Origin: Stichopus chloronotus | Lineage: Eukaryota > Echinodermata > Holothuroidea > Aspidochirotida > Stichopodidae | Direction: 5' to 3' | Assembly (NCBI GenBank): GCA_021234535.1 | Contig: SFZH01000008.1 | Span: 6,022,897-6,086,896 of the forward strand | Length of the DNA: 64,000 nucleotides | Shown here: one piece after another, positions 1-15,900 of the stretch | Layout of the letters: the number at the start of each line of letters is the position of its first letter | Position numbering within the stretch: the stretch's first letter is position 1 | The notes under the pieces: generated by a model | What the model was told of the DNA's origin: nothing | What the model saw: the letters and a program-made list of their open reading frames with translations, nothing else | The model's database searches: none | Made by a program: the position numbers and the translations under genes

Positions 1-386
1 ATGAAAAAAAACAGTCGAGTCTGATATAAGTCTCTCATGGTTCACAAATAATTGACAATTGTATGAATCAGACTGGTTTCAGTGATCCTTACTTTTTGTC
101 CGTGCCTTGTTAATGTTTCTGATGACATTGTATTTTTCACTATTCAAACACTACTAAAGAATGAATCTTCAGACATTCCTCACAGCTGGTGAAGTATTCC
201 TCTTTCTCAACAGTTGTCTGAATCCTTTTTTTTCTTTCTTTTCCTCATTGAACTGATAAGTTGTAGCTCGAGTACAGCAATGCCACTTGTAATGACTTTC
301 TGCCATTCCCATTAAACTTACCAAATTCACCGTTCCATTTGCAAGCTTTATACCAAGAGTGAAATTTTTGTGTTTTTGTTTCACAG
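1..386 (+). other. Intronic sequence upstream of the first visible PIK3CB exon
   Basis: No p110 N-lobe peptide is readable here in any frame. The stretch ends in a T-rich acceptor tract, so it is best read as intron of the partial PI3-kinase gene. Confidence 0.7.
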
Positions 387-4216
<3,830 letters not shown>

Positions 4217-5960
4217 AAATCAAGCAATACAACTGTAAAATGTAGGTGCGATAAAATCGCTGCTCAGAATGCAACTCACATAAACATTCCATCTGTGTGT
4301 TTATTTAACAATAGAATAACAAAGTGTAAACAGAAAATCATCAAGTAAAATTCTTGCTACTTAAGGAAAAGTAAGCTGTCATTAGGTAAGTAAGATTTCC
4401 TTGCCATTGAAATATGATGAGACAGTTAGAGATTTTGACTTGGTTTGGAATTATTCAAAGTAACTCGATCGGAAGTAATAATTGGTGTGAATATTCTTGT
4501 AAGTCAACTCAGAAATTAACAGTTATTGTGAATATTCATTTACCACTTCAACTATGAGAGATTGACAGTTTTTGCAATTGGTGTAAATAATTTATCATGA
4601 AGATTTATGAGTTAATTCAACTGTATAGTAAAATAGCTGCATAGCTGTGAATATTTGTGAGATACCTGACGGTACCAGTCGGATCATCAGAGAGAGATAT
4701 CTCAACTTAAAAAATATGTGGTCTGAATGTTTCTGAGAGAAGTCTGTTTTGGAGTATAACATGTATAATCATTGTACATTTAACCAAATGTAGTATACAC
4801 AACCACGACACTTGTTTGTCTGTAAATTTTTACGGTTTGCCTTCTCTGTTATGACCATGTTCTGTTTGTCCTCAAAAATTGTTTTTACATTTAATGTAAT
4901 ATTGTATTACTTAGCAACAGCAATATGGATCTACAGAGTCAAACATCTATCTATCACTATATATAGTAATAAAGAAACAAAAAGTACAGATTGTCTTCCT
5001 GCAAAGTCTTGTAAAATGAGTTAATCCTTTAATTTCAGACTTTTGGGCTGAAAATTATGCATGAAACAAGCAAGTTTCTTCATTTTGGTGTTTGTCTAAA
5101 ATAATGCACCTGTAGCGATAAGTTTGATGTTTTCCTGACTGGCACACTAAATGTATTTCTGTTATTTTTCTCATATTTTTTGTCTTATCCTTGTGTTAAA
5201 GTTCTTTTTGATGGTCAAGCTTATTCTCTCCATGCTGATATATGTCAATATCATTCCAACAGTCTCAGATTTTAATACACATAGCATTTACCGCTCTCAT
5301 CTCTCCAACATTTGGTGTGAAATCATGTTCATTCACTGTCTTTGTAAAGGAATGAAAACGAGTCCTTTGTATTGACTTTCATTTTCCAAACTGGACAGGA
5401 TTGTGTGTGACCTTTTATGGGTATCTCCTTCCGTCACACAGAACTTTGTTTTACTGAGTTTGATAGAAATGTATCTCTTAAAAATTTACAGCATTTGTTT
5501 TTCATGGGTAAAGTTTCATTTAGTCACCCTCTCATGTAGTATGAGGTTTAACTTATCAAATGTTTAGCTAAGAGAAAAAAAAGACTATTCTATTAAGATG
5601 TTTTTTTCATCAAATGACCTCTAGGATGTTCAATCAGTTTTCTTTTGATCTTGCCACCCTGAAGAAAATGATGATGAAAATGATGGCTGTGGTTACTATT
5701 TGGTAATGTCCTCACAATCATGCAAATTATGGTAGCCAAGGTCTGTGAATGAGTGTCTTCAATATAATCATATAAAAGGTAATAATAAGTGCCACTTACT
5801 AGTGCCTTTGCAATAACCACCCAGATATAATTTATGATGGTATTATTGGTTTGTGTCCTTAGCAGTAATGACACAAATGAAAGTAACTTTCACTCGCTTG
5901 CTAGTGTCTTTTGCAAAAATAGAATGGTAACCAAATGAGAGCATTGCTTATTAGTGTTGG
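4217..5960 (+). other. PIK3CB 3' UTR and downstream flank
   Basis: AT-rich sequence after the stop codon with no coding match. The sequence AATAAA occurs in TAGTAATAAAGAAAC near 4968 and is a possible polyadenylation signal about 750 bases after the stop. The transcript end cannot be fixed from sequence alone. Confidence 0.4.
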
Positions 5961-5975
5961 TACAAAAAGAAAACC

Positions 5976-6120
5976 TTAAAGGTAACGTTGAGCTATTTAT
6001 TACAACAGAATCTTAAGGTAACATTGATCTGTCACTTACAGCAGAGTCTGAAAGGTAAAATTGATCTGTCTGTTATAGATCCAGAGTCACAGAGGTAACA
6101 TTGAGGTACTACTTTAGGAG
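5976..6120. repeat. Short minisatellite, about 4 units of 37-40 bp
   Basis: The core AAGGTAACRTTGA recurs at about 5978, 6014, 6051 (as AAGGTAAAATTGA) and 6091. Between cores are related GATCTGTCx...CAGAGTC segments. The units are diverged. This looks like an old local tandem repeat in the intergenic DNA after PIK3CB. Confidence 0.65.
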
Positions 6121-6656
6121 TGTCTCCATTGTGACTACAGATTTATCAGGAGTAACGGTTTGATGATTTGTGTCTACCTAGTACAGACACACGCAGTACC
6201 ATGGTGACAGTTATTGCACTTAATATGATCTCTTTTTGTACCAGCTTGTTCTTCTCGAAAATTATATGACTGTGGATGTTTGGATTATTGGTTAGTGTCC
6301 GTCCTGCAAACTCTACATCCCCGGATCAGTTCTCAGTGGGACCACTTGCATGTTCAGCAAATTTAGTGTTGCTGAGGGGACTATCTGTGTAGATTTTAGT
6401 TATTTAGTTTCTGTTGTTTAGTTCAGGTCTTTTCCAATTCAAGTTGCTTAGCACAGATGTTGGAACTGCTGAGCTGGGTGTCCTCCACCCCTCCTAGCCT
6501 TTGGGAAAGTAGCTATAGTCCATTAGATTTTAAATGGTGGTCCCAGGAACAGGATTTGTGTTAACATTGGGATTGATTGGTTCACCACTGCCTTATTACC
6601 ATCTGAAAAACATAGGCAAATCTTGCTGGTGTTCATCCACAATTAACATGGAATAG

Positions 6657-6945
6657 TGTGCTTGATGAGCCCTCTGAAAGTTACTGAGCTAAACAGAAGA
6701 AATGCCAGTGTGAGAGAAAAGTCTTTATCAACTGTTGTTCCACTAACATTGCAATTTGTAATAAACACTATAGTCATTGGTCCTGACAATGTCCACCTTT
6801 TTTGTTTTAGGCTAAGTTCTTTTACTGAAAGTTACTTAACTAGATAGAAAAAATGCTGGTATTAGAGAAACGTCTTTGGCAACTGTTGTTCCACTAACAT
6901 TACAATGTATAACAAATGCAAGATAATGTGGTCCTAGCAATTTCG
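6657..6945. repeat. Tandem duplication, two units offset by about 151 bp
   Basis: The segment AACTGTTGTTCCACTAACAT occurs at 6730 and again at 6881. Flanking stretches also match (CTGAAAGTTACT, AGAGAAA, GGTCCT). The two halves look like one duplicated unit with modest divergence. Confidence 0.75.
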
Positions 6946-6959
6946 TACTGGGGACTAAA

Positions 6960-9900
6960 CTCTTTACGGAGAATATCTTGTCAGTCTAAGTTAATTCAAG
7001 GTCAGTTTTTAAGATTTCAGAGATGGTTGCAAGCTATTTACTTTAGAACAAATTCTTCACAGTAGGAACAAGCCCACTAGAACTTTGAAATAATTTGTAT
7101 TTGATCTTTAAAACTCAAGTTGTAAACTGTCATCACTGTTTTCAAGTTGTTGGAAGCAGAAATTAAAGGACAAATATTTTGTTTCCAAACTGCCTCAATC
7201 CAGTTTTGGTCAAGGTTTTTCTAATTTGCTTTCTCATGGTCCAACAACATACTGAGGTCAGAGTTAATTATGTCATCAATGCAACAAACAGTTATGAAAT
7301 TTAAACCATAAATTTGACCCCTGCTCCAATGGAAATCCATTTTTTATGTCATTATCAACTGATGTTCAATTGTTAAAGTTGTTTTTCAGTCTTTTCAGTT
7401 CATAATTGAATGCTGTGTTCCTGCTTTAACAGTTATAAACTGTCTCTTTATGGCTGTATGTGGCTGGTATGTACATGTAAGTCCAGGAGCTACTTGACTG
7501 TGTCACTGCTTCAACATGTCTTTGCTGTTCTCACTATTATGCAATCCTAGCTTAAGTATGGTAAAGGGCTTTCATTAGCCATGCATGGTAACATTAAATC
7601 GTATTTTAAACTTACTTATAGTCTTCCAGATCAACTAGGTGTGTGCTAAACATGTTTGTTACTTAATAATGATAATGATGATGAATGATAGTTGTACTTT
7701 ACTATTGTTTATTATTGGTACTTTTTACCTGTCTCAACTAACCAATAGCACTCTCATTTGATTAGTATATCTCTCTCTCTCATTTCTACCATTCAAGGTG
7801 CTCGAGAGCAGCAAAGTTTGCTCCCACTTCACATTCAGTATGTTTGTTGTTTTACTGAAGAAACAACAGAGGTGGTGCCTAAAACTTTAAAAGGAAGTTG
7901 GTGCTTAGAATGTTATGTGAGACTGTACTGTTATACTCTGATTAGAAAATTATTGATGAAAGTAAGACATAACTAGCTGCATGTCATAGTTCCTTTATTA
8001 CAAGTTAAGTGACTGGCAAATCAAATAGTTGCATCATCAGTCCTTTAAATGGATCAAGCACTTTGTTTTCTTTTCTTAGCTACCGTGTTCAATGTGATTA
8101 GGAAATCATTGTAATGTACACTGGCCAACCCATCAACAAATGAAAAGGTGCTTAATGAAATCTTTGAAGACACATTATTGAGAAAAAATGTTTTCCAAGA
8201 AAAATTGAGGCAGCATTTTAAGAGGCATAAGGTTATTAGAAAGGTGACTTGAAGGAAATTGCACAAAGAGGGAGAAATCAGTTGGTGGTCTCTTTGCCTT
8301 TTCAAGTCCTTAAGGTTGAGCCAACAAACATTGCGCCAAGAATGGAAAAAGTAAACAAACCACTTCTGTAAACACTGTCAGTGATAACCCTGAATCAGGT
8401 TAAATATTGCCCCGTGTACGTGGAAACTAAAAGAAACAAAATAATCAAATGGATTTAAAGAAAAGTAAAAAAAAAAAAAAAAACGATGACACAAACCATT
8501 GTTCAGTACTTAAAACTGTGTAATCAAGAACATTTAAAACTAACTTTCACAAGATTTTTGAGCGGGAAAAAACTATTTAGGTAATTGTTTCTTCAAGTTT
8601 TCAAGTAACAGAATAACTGGGAGGTCTTCATTTTGTCTTTGCAAAGATATTGCACTTTTTCAGTGTGTGTGGCCAAGTTTAACTTACAGCAGATTTCTAG
8701 AAGGAAAAATGGAAGGATTGTTTGTACTGTGATTCCATTTGATTTTGTGTAATTGTATTAATCAAAATTACTGTTCAAAATTGAGAGAAATTCTCTCAAA
8801 AGATGCAGCAGATTATTTTAATTAAGGTTCTTCTCAATAAGAACAATAAGATCAGGTAACATACTGTAACTTGTACACTATCTAATTTGGCAGTTGAGTG
8901 TGAAAGGTCATTGGAAAATCAAGTCAAGAAATCTTTATTCCTTCTATTTTAAAAGATTGCTTGGGATGTTAGTAATTGAGCGGACAATGATAGATGTTAG
9001 TAACTGTGGTATCGTAAGTGCAATGTGGTGTAGTAAATGTCTTTTTTCCTCCATTGTCATGAACCAGGGTCAAAGGAGTGTATCAAGGATGGTATTTTCT
9101 GTTCTTCTAATCCTTTCCCTCAACTATAATGTTCAATTTGACACAGCTGAGTCTGGTACTAAAGTAAGTTTATTTGCCATTTCCTTGTCATTATTTCACA
9201 GCCATATTTGCTCTTTCTGATTGTTGTAACTTCTGTATTGTTTTTTTTTCTCGTAATTATTTTCAATTTTGTTTTTGTAGAGAAGTTGTATTTTCCTAAC
9301 AGACTGTCCCTTGTAGGTGATATATGGCTCATAGCGAGTGAAATTAAGTGTTGTGATAAAATTGGGCTGAATGACAATCACACATTTCCTTTTATTTTTT
9401 GTAGAATATCATTTTTGGAAAGAGCAATATAGGACCACTTATCTTTCCTCTTACTTCACTTAATACATTGTTTTCATTATGATGATGTAAGTAATTTCTA
9501 ACAATTGTATTTGGCAGTCTGCAAAGTGCATCGCATTTCAAGAGAACTAGGACCATGAGATATGGCATTTAGAATCCCTCAGCTGTTCTATGCACACAGG
9601 CAGTCCCTTGACAGTATTCTACTTGTTTATCTTTCAAGTCTGAAAGTACTTCTGCTTATCATGGTGTTAATTTTATGGTGCAGGCAAAGTCTTCTTGATC
9701 AACATGCTTCCAATATGACCACAATTCTGTCAGGATGTGAGTTGATACTTTGAATTATGTATGATGTAAAGGAATGATGCATCTGTGAATAATGTATCTA
9801 CGAATAATGCACACATTAATAACGCAAGAAATTGCCACCTCAAGTGTGCGGTGTTTTGATATGCCAATGCAACCATCCAGAAGACCCAAAAGAGTCTAGG

Positions 9901-12256
9901 ATTTTCTTCTAAATCTTATGAAAGTATAAAGTTGATGTAATTATTTTCATGGAAATGGCTGGTTGTTGTGGTATGATTCCCCAATTAGCAGAACCTATGT
10001 CACTATGTCACTGAGAAATGATAGTTGTACCAGCCGATGTGAGAGAGCTGGTCATCTTCTGCTGCACTTTTTTAATAAGCCAATTAGTAAAACGATGAAG
10101 GTGCTGTCACTGTAATTAGTCACCTGTTTTGAGCAACTCGTGGGCCTGGTGCTATCGGCGGGTGTTCTTTAAACTCTAATGGTTTCAATTAGAAAACTGA
10201 AACTGTTTGTGAATATAAACACCACAGCTACGCTTCACAGCAAGTGCCAAATATGTAGGCTGTGAGGTGAGCATTTTAGAAGGCTAGCACAAAAAGCAGC
10301 TAGTATTGTATGGTACCTAAGCTATCTTCCATCACTTTATTGAACTTTGTCTACATCACTGTGGAGGAAGTCAGATGTATTAACTGTTAAAACGTGTTCA
10401 TTATCCTTTTTTTATGTATTTTGTAGTCCAAGAAGTAATTTGTCATTCCTTGTGAATTAAGTTACTGTCAATGTTATAGATGTCAAGGCAATAAAAGCAT
10501 TACAGATCACCATCAGTAACCTTGTCTCATTACTGTTCAATACATGAATGTATTAAGTCACTGATGTTATAAATGCACTTATTGAGGTAGCAGGGTACAA
10601 AAGCAAAGTTTCCCCACTAGAGGATTTTAAGAGATGGATGAAGGACACAAGCCCTCTCCTACAGAGTAACATGCTACACAATTGAGTTGAATTTGTAAAA
10701 TTGTCTGGTATTAGATCAATTTTGGCACTTGTACTTAACTCTGAATTTCTTGGTCTTCCCCTCTGTTGACCCCTGAACCTACCCCTTCTGCACCTTAGGC
10801 AAAACCATCAAAGGTACACCACAAAACCGATGATTACAGACACTTTGACACAAAATTAAATGAGAGCGTGCAAAGTCATGAATATTTTTACCTTTATTCG
10901 AAAATGGCAAATTGATATTTACAAAAGTGAGGAAAAGACACCCTTAAACAATGAAAGACATGGTTTTGCAATTTGTTAATGTTTTAAGTTGCATGCACAG
11001 GAAAGATGCAGAGTCTTGAGACTGGGAATGCTGTAACATGTGATGAATGCAACAAACAAATCAAGTACAAAATGTTTAAAGCAGTACTCTGTGGGAGTAA
11101 GCTTGTTAAGTGCAGTTTGCTAGCATGACTGTAATGTATTTCAGCATCATGAGATTATCTCATACATAATCAATTTGACATATGTTGGTAACAAAATTTG
11201 ATGCTAGACATGTAAAAGGTGGAATTACAATATAAAATCAGAAATACAGAAATTGTACTGCAGACATTATTAACTTTTGTAATGCTCTGAAGGGACACTA
11301 CAATATTTTGTTTCCCATCACCAAAAGATTATGTACACAGACTTCTCCTACTGAGAATAGGGTAATTCCTGGAAGGGCTCTTCGAATGGACAACAAAAAA
11401 TGACACATTTCAATTGCTAATGTCTAATATTGGCATTTTTAATGAGGGGCTAATTTGTGATGTTTCAATGTTCCTATCTACATCAGTAACTGTGTAGTCT
11501 CTGGTACCGTAGATCTGTTTTCTTCAGTGAATGAAAGGTGTAGAAGATTTTCATAACATAACATTCCAAGAACTGTAAACACTAGAACAGTGAAAATATG
11601 TGAAAAACAAGTACCAAAAGAGTTCATTCTAGTGTGATTTGCTTCTCCTAGTACTGGGGACACATGAAGTCCTATACACTCAGCACTCACATCAGCATAA
11701 TTACCCATATATGGCATACTGTAGAGTACTGCATACACCACTGCATACTGACTGTAGTTGGGTTATTAAAGCATGTGATTCCTTTACAGATTACGTACAG
11801 TATGTAGATGACCTCTTCGTCAATGCTACATTATCATAGTATTATACTCCATAAAGAATAGTTTGCTGAGACAGTATTGTCTTGTTCAAGGTCACAACTG
11901 CAATGAGGGTGACGCGACTCTATACTGCTTGGTAGTACTGTTTGCTAGTCACAATGCTCGTGGCTGAAACTCTTGATGGTAATAAACAAGAGCAGTTATT
12001 ACAATGGGACTGAAACCTAATCGCTACACCCAAAGACTACTAAAATAGCAAGTAGGTGTAGCATCACTCTGACAACAAATTCGAACTGAAGGTTCCTGTA
12101 GGAAAAGTTCTGTTCATGATTACGTGGACAGACCGAAAAAAGACTGGAGGAGTTGAACAAGGATATTTTGTTTTCAAATGCCCTGGGGTCTTGGAATCCT
12201 GCTAAACAGATTTTTACTGAATTCTGAACCAACATACCAACATTACTGTTTTGGGA
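6960..12256. other. Intergenic DNA between convergent PIK3CB and XXYLT1
   Basis: No gene is recognisable on either strand. Contents include a short AAT/GAT-rich patch near 7665-7690 and an A homopolymer near 8470. The right end should contain the XXYLT1 3' UTR. TTTATT, which is AATAAA on the minus strand, occurs near 10893. Confidence 0.5.
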
Positions 12257-12931
12257 TCAGTATGGAATGGGTGTATTACAGTTACCATGATATACATGTA
12301 TACGCTCCGGACAATTAAAGTATAAATCGAAAACATCTTGATAACCCTTGTCCTTCCACCATATGCATAACTGTTTATTCCACGAACAGGGCAGTACATA
12401 GAACAATTCTGGTTTTTCCATACTGGCCAATGAAAAGAAATCTTGATCACCAAGATGGCCTTTGAAGTGATACTTTTCAGCATATTTTTTGACAAAATCA
12501 ACAGAGAGAACTTCCTTGTAGCTCTCACTGCTACGCATTTTGCCAAAATCAAGAAGCATAACACCGCTGTTAAATCCAGTCAGACCATCAGGTGGGGGAT
12601 CCCCTACTCTCGTACCTCTATTCTGTGAACGATACAAGGAAAACAGATGGCGGTATACAGGCTGCTGCTCATGAGCAATGCCCATCACACTGTCCTCCGA
12701 AAACTCATCGAACAGATCAAAGAGCTGCTTTATGTCACTCATGAACTTCAGGTCCGTGTCCATGATTACCAGCTGCTTGACATTGTCTGGCAAAATTTCT
12801 TTGTGAATGCCAAGAGAAAGGAAGAAAATGGCATCATGGTAGTAGGGGTGGCTCCCACGTAGCTGGGCCTGTAGGTCACCAACATGAGGGAGCAGTTTCT
12901 TGCCCAAGTCTTCCATGTGTAGAAAGGTAAA
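12257..12931 (-). CDS. XXYLT1: XXYLT1-like exon 2, catalytic domain
   Basis: The acceptor TTTCAG precedes TTT at 12931, and the exon reads FTFLHMEDLGKKLLPHVGDL in phase 0 from exon 1. It encodes the whole DxD-containing catalytic region in one exon of 224 codons plus stop. Human XXYLT1 splits the gene into more exons, as I recall it. Confidence 0.95.
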   Translation of the reverse strand, partial: FTFLHMEDLGKKLLPHVGDLQAQLRGSHPYYHDAIFFLSLGIHKEILPDNVKQLVIMDTDLKFMSDIKQLFDLFDEFSEDSVMGIAHEQQPVYRHLFSLYRSQNRGTRVGDPPPDGLTGFNSGVMLLDFGKMRSSESYKEVLSVDFVKKYAEKYHFKGHLGDQDFFSLASMEKPELFYVLPCSWNKQLCIWWKDKGYQDVFDLYFNCPERIHVYHGNCNTPIPY

Positions 12932-15900
12932 CTGAAAGACACAAAGTGAGTTACCTTTAAAATCCTGTGTCTATGGTGAAAGAGATAAAGTAACTTATAT
13001 GATAAATGGAATTCTTTGCAAGAGCTAAAAGTCCTGATCATTTGACAGTTGTAAATATATACCTGCTATTCTTTAAATCTACCGAACCTCAATTGCTATT
13101 TATTGTCACTGAGGATACAAGTGTAACACTGAATTATCTGCTTCAAGTTCTTCAGGTAAGGGCTCTACCTGTCCTCGAGAAACTTTTGATAACAGATGCT
13201 AAATGATGCAAAATAGTACCACAAAGAGATAACTTCTTGCTCTTATTGAAATAGCAGTTGCCTATTGTCAACCTTTTTTTTCCCCCTAAGAGGAGCTTTT
13301 TGTAGGTGGGGCAGGATTTTATAGGAGGCAGTTGCTATTTCAGGGGACAGCAATTTTCACATGATGGCAGACTAACCCTCATAAAGTCCCCGTACTGAAT
13401 GCTGCAGACAGTATATGTGAATGATCAACTTTTGCATTGCTAAACCCAGACCTATTGTACAGTATATATACAATGAGTGAATGAATATTGCAGGTAGGCT
13501 TGAGCAATTACGTGGGCTAAGCAAATAATGCACCCAATACTAATGTAAATTAGTAGTGACTACAATACTATTGAAAATTTCTGTATCTCATGCTCATTCA
13601 CTGTACAGAAGGTCCAGATCTTACATCTGTTACAAGTTTTGTTTTCACAAGGAAAACAATATACTTATTTTCTCATTCTATGTCATATATCAACACAACA
13701 TGAATGTAGGAAAGGTAACTGATGGATGCAGTTGTGGTAACCAAAAACAAACAGGGCAAAAGCACTTTGGTTTCTGTGGTCTACTACCATGCAAGAGATG
13801 GAACAAATAACCAGAAAGTCAAAAGGCACTGTGGTTTAGATACAATTATGAGTATTTTGAATCTGACATATTGGATAAGGTGAGGATACCTTGACCCCAA
13901 ATGATCTTTGACCTCTACCAAAATCTACAGGCTTCTTGCATTGAATAAGGTGCATAAACAAATCAAATATGATTGTATCTGTGTAAGCTTCGCTTCTTGA
14001 TATACCATGTTCACCAGGTTTTCACAATTTAAACCCAGCTGACCCCAAATGGCATTTGGTCTCCACAGAAACCAGTAGGCCACTTTTATGAAATAAGGCA
14101 TATTTAGATGAGAAATATCAGGTCTAGCCATACTTCTCTTCATGACACATCATGTTTACAATGCTTCAACATTTTGATCCCAAGTGACCTTTCACCTCCA
14201 CCAAAATCACTGCACTCCTTCTACTCAACAGGATACACTTACATATCAAATCTGAGATCTGTACTTGCAAGCTTCCCTCCCTGAGATATCATGTTTACAA
14301 GATATTCACAGTTTGATCCCTCCTACCCACAAATGACATTTGACCTCTACAAAAAAAAACAAAAAAACAATAACCTTCTTTCGACTTTAACAAAGTTGTG
14401 ACTCTCATATAGCTAAACTGCTGCTGATCAATCTATGTTAAACAGTGTTCATTATCATAATACCCCTGATGAATCATTTAGGACAATCTCAGCCAAAGGA
14501 TTTTACATCAGAAGTGTGTAGTAATTGCATCTGGTGGAACTGGTAGTCTGGTACACATCTCTGTAACTATGTCAGATTAACTTGGGCTAATACAGAAATT
14601 GAACAGATGGAAAGATCATACTCAAAATACTTTTTGAAAGTCCCTTCAATGAAAGGAAACAGTCTAAATCCCCTTCTGTTTTTGCGTTATTTGTAATTTT
14701 GTGTTTTCAAATGTTAACTTTAACTGCCTCTGGTAACCGCAAATGACCCTTTACCTTGACCAAAAAGAAGTAGAGATCTTTTGCTTATTATTACCAACCC
14801 ACACACCAAATATTACATCAGACACGGTTACCCTTCTGGAGATATTGTGTTTACAAGGTTTTTACAGTTTGACCTCTGGCGACCTCAAGTGACCTTTGCC
14901 CCTCACCAAATATAATAGTGATCATCTACTAAGTATGACCAAGCAACACACTAAGTATGACATCAGTCACAGTTACCCTTCTGGAGATATTGTTTACAAG
15001 GTTTTCACAGTTTGACCTCTGGTGACCTCAAATGACCTTTGTCTTGCACCAAAATCAAAATGAGTATTCTACTGACTATATACAATCCACACATCAAGTA
15101 AGACATCAGTCACAGTTACCCTTCTGGAGATACTGTGTTTTAAAGGTTTCTACAGTTTGACCTCTGGTGACCTCAAATGACCTTTGACCTCCACCGAAAA
15201 CAATAAGGATCATCTGCTCAATATGACCAACTTACACACTAAGTATGACATCAGTCACAATTACTGTTCTTGAGATATCGTTTTTACAAGGTTTTCACAT
15301 TTTGACCTCTGATGACCTCAAATGACCTTTGACTGCCACCAAAAACAAAAATGATGATCTTATCAGTACATACAATCCAAAAATCAAGTATGACATCAGT
15401 AAAGGTTACCCTTCTGGAGATATTGCGTTAACAAGGTTTTCACAGTTTGACCTCCAGTAAGTTCAAATGACCTTTACCCTCGAACCAAAAACAATAGGGA
15501 TCATCTATTCAGTACCAATCCACACACCAAGAATGACATCATTCAAACGTACGCTTCTTGAAATATCATGTTTACAAGGTTTTCACATTTTGACTTCTGA
15601 TGATCTCAAATGACCTTTGACCTCCACCAAAAACAATCATCTACACAGTATGACCAACCCACACATCAAGTGTGAGATCAGTCAATGTTACACTTCTTTA
15701 GATATCATGTTTACAAGATTTTCACATTTTAATCTCCAGTGACCTTTGACCTCCACCAAAAATGATAGGGATTATTTACTGGGCATGACCAACCCACACA
15801 TCAGGTATGAGATCAGTCAGGGGTACGCTTCTTGAAACATTGTGTTTAGGTTTTCACATTTTGACCTCTGGTGACCTTTGACCTCACCAAAAACAATAGG

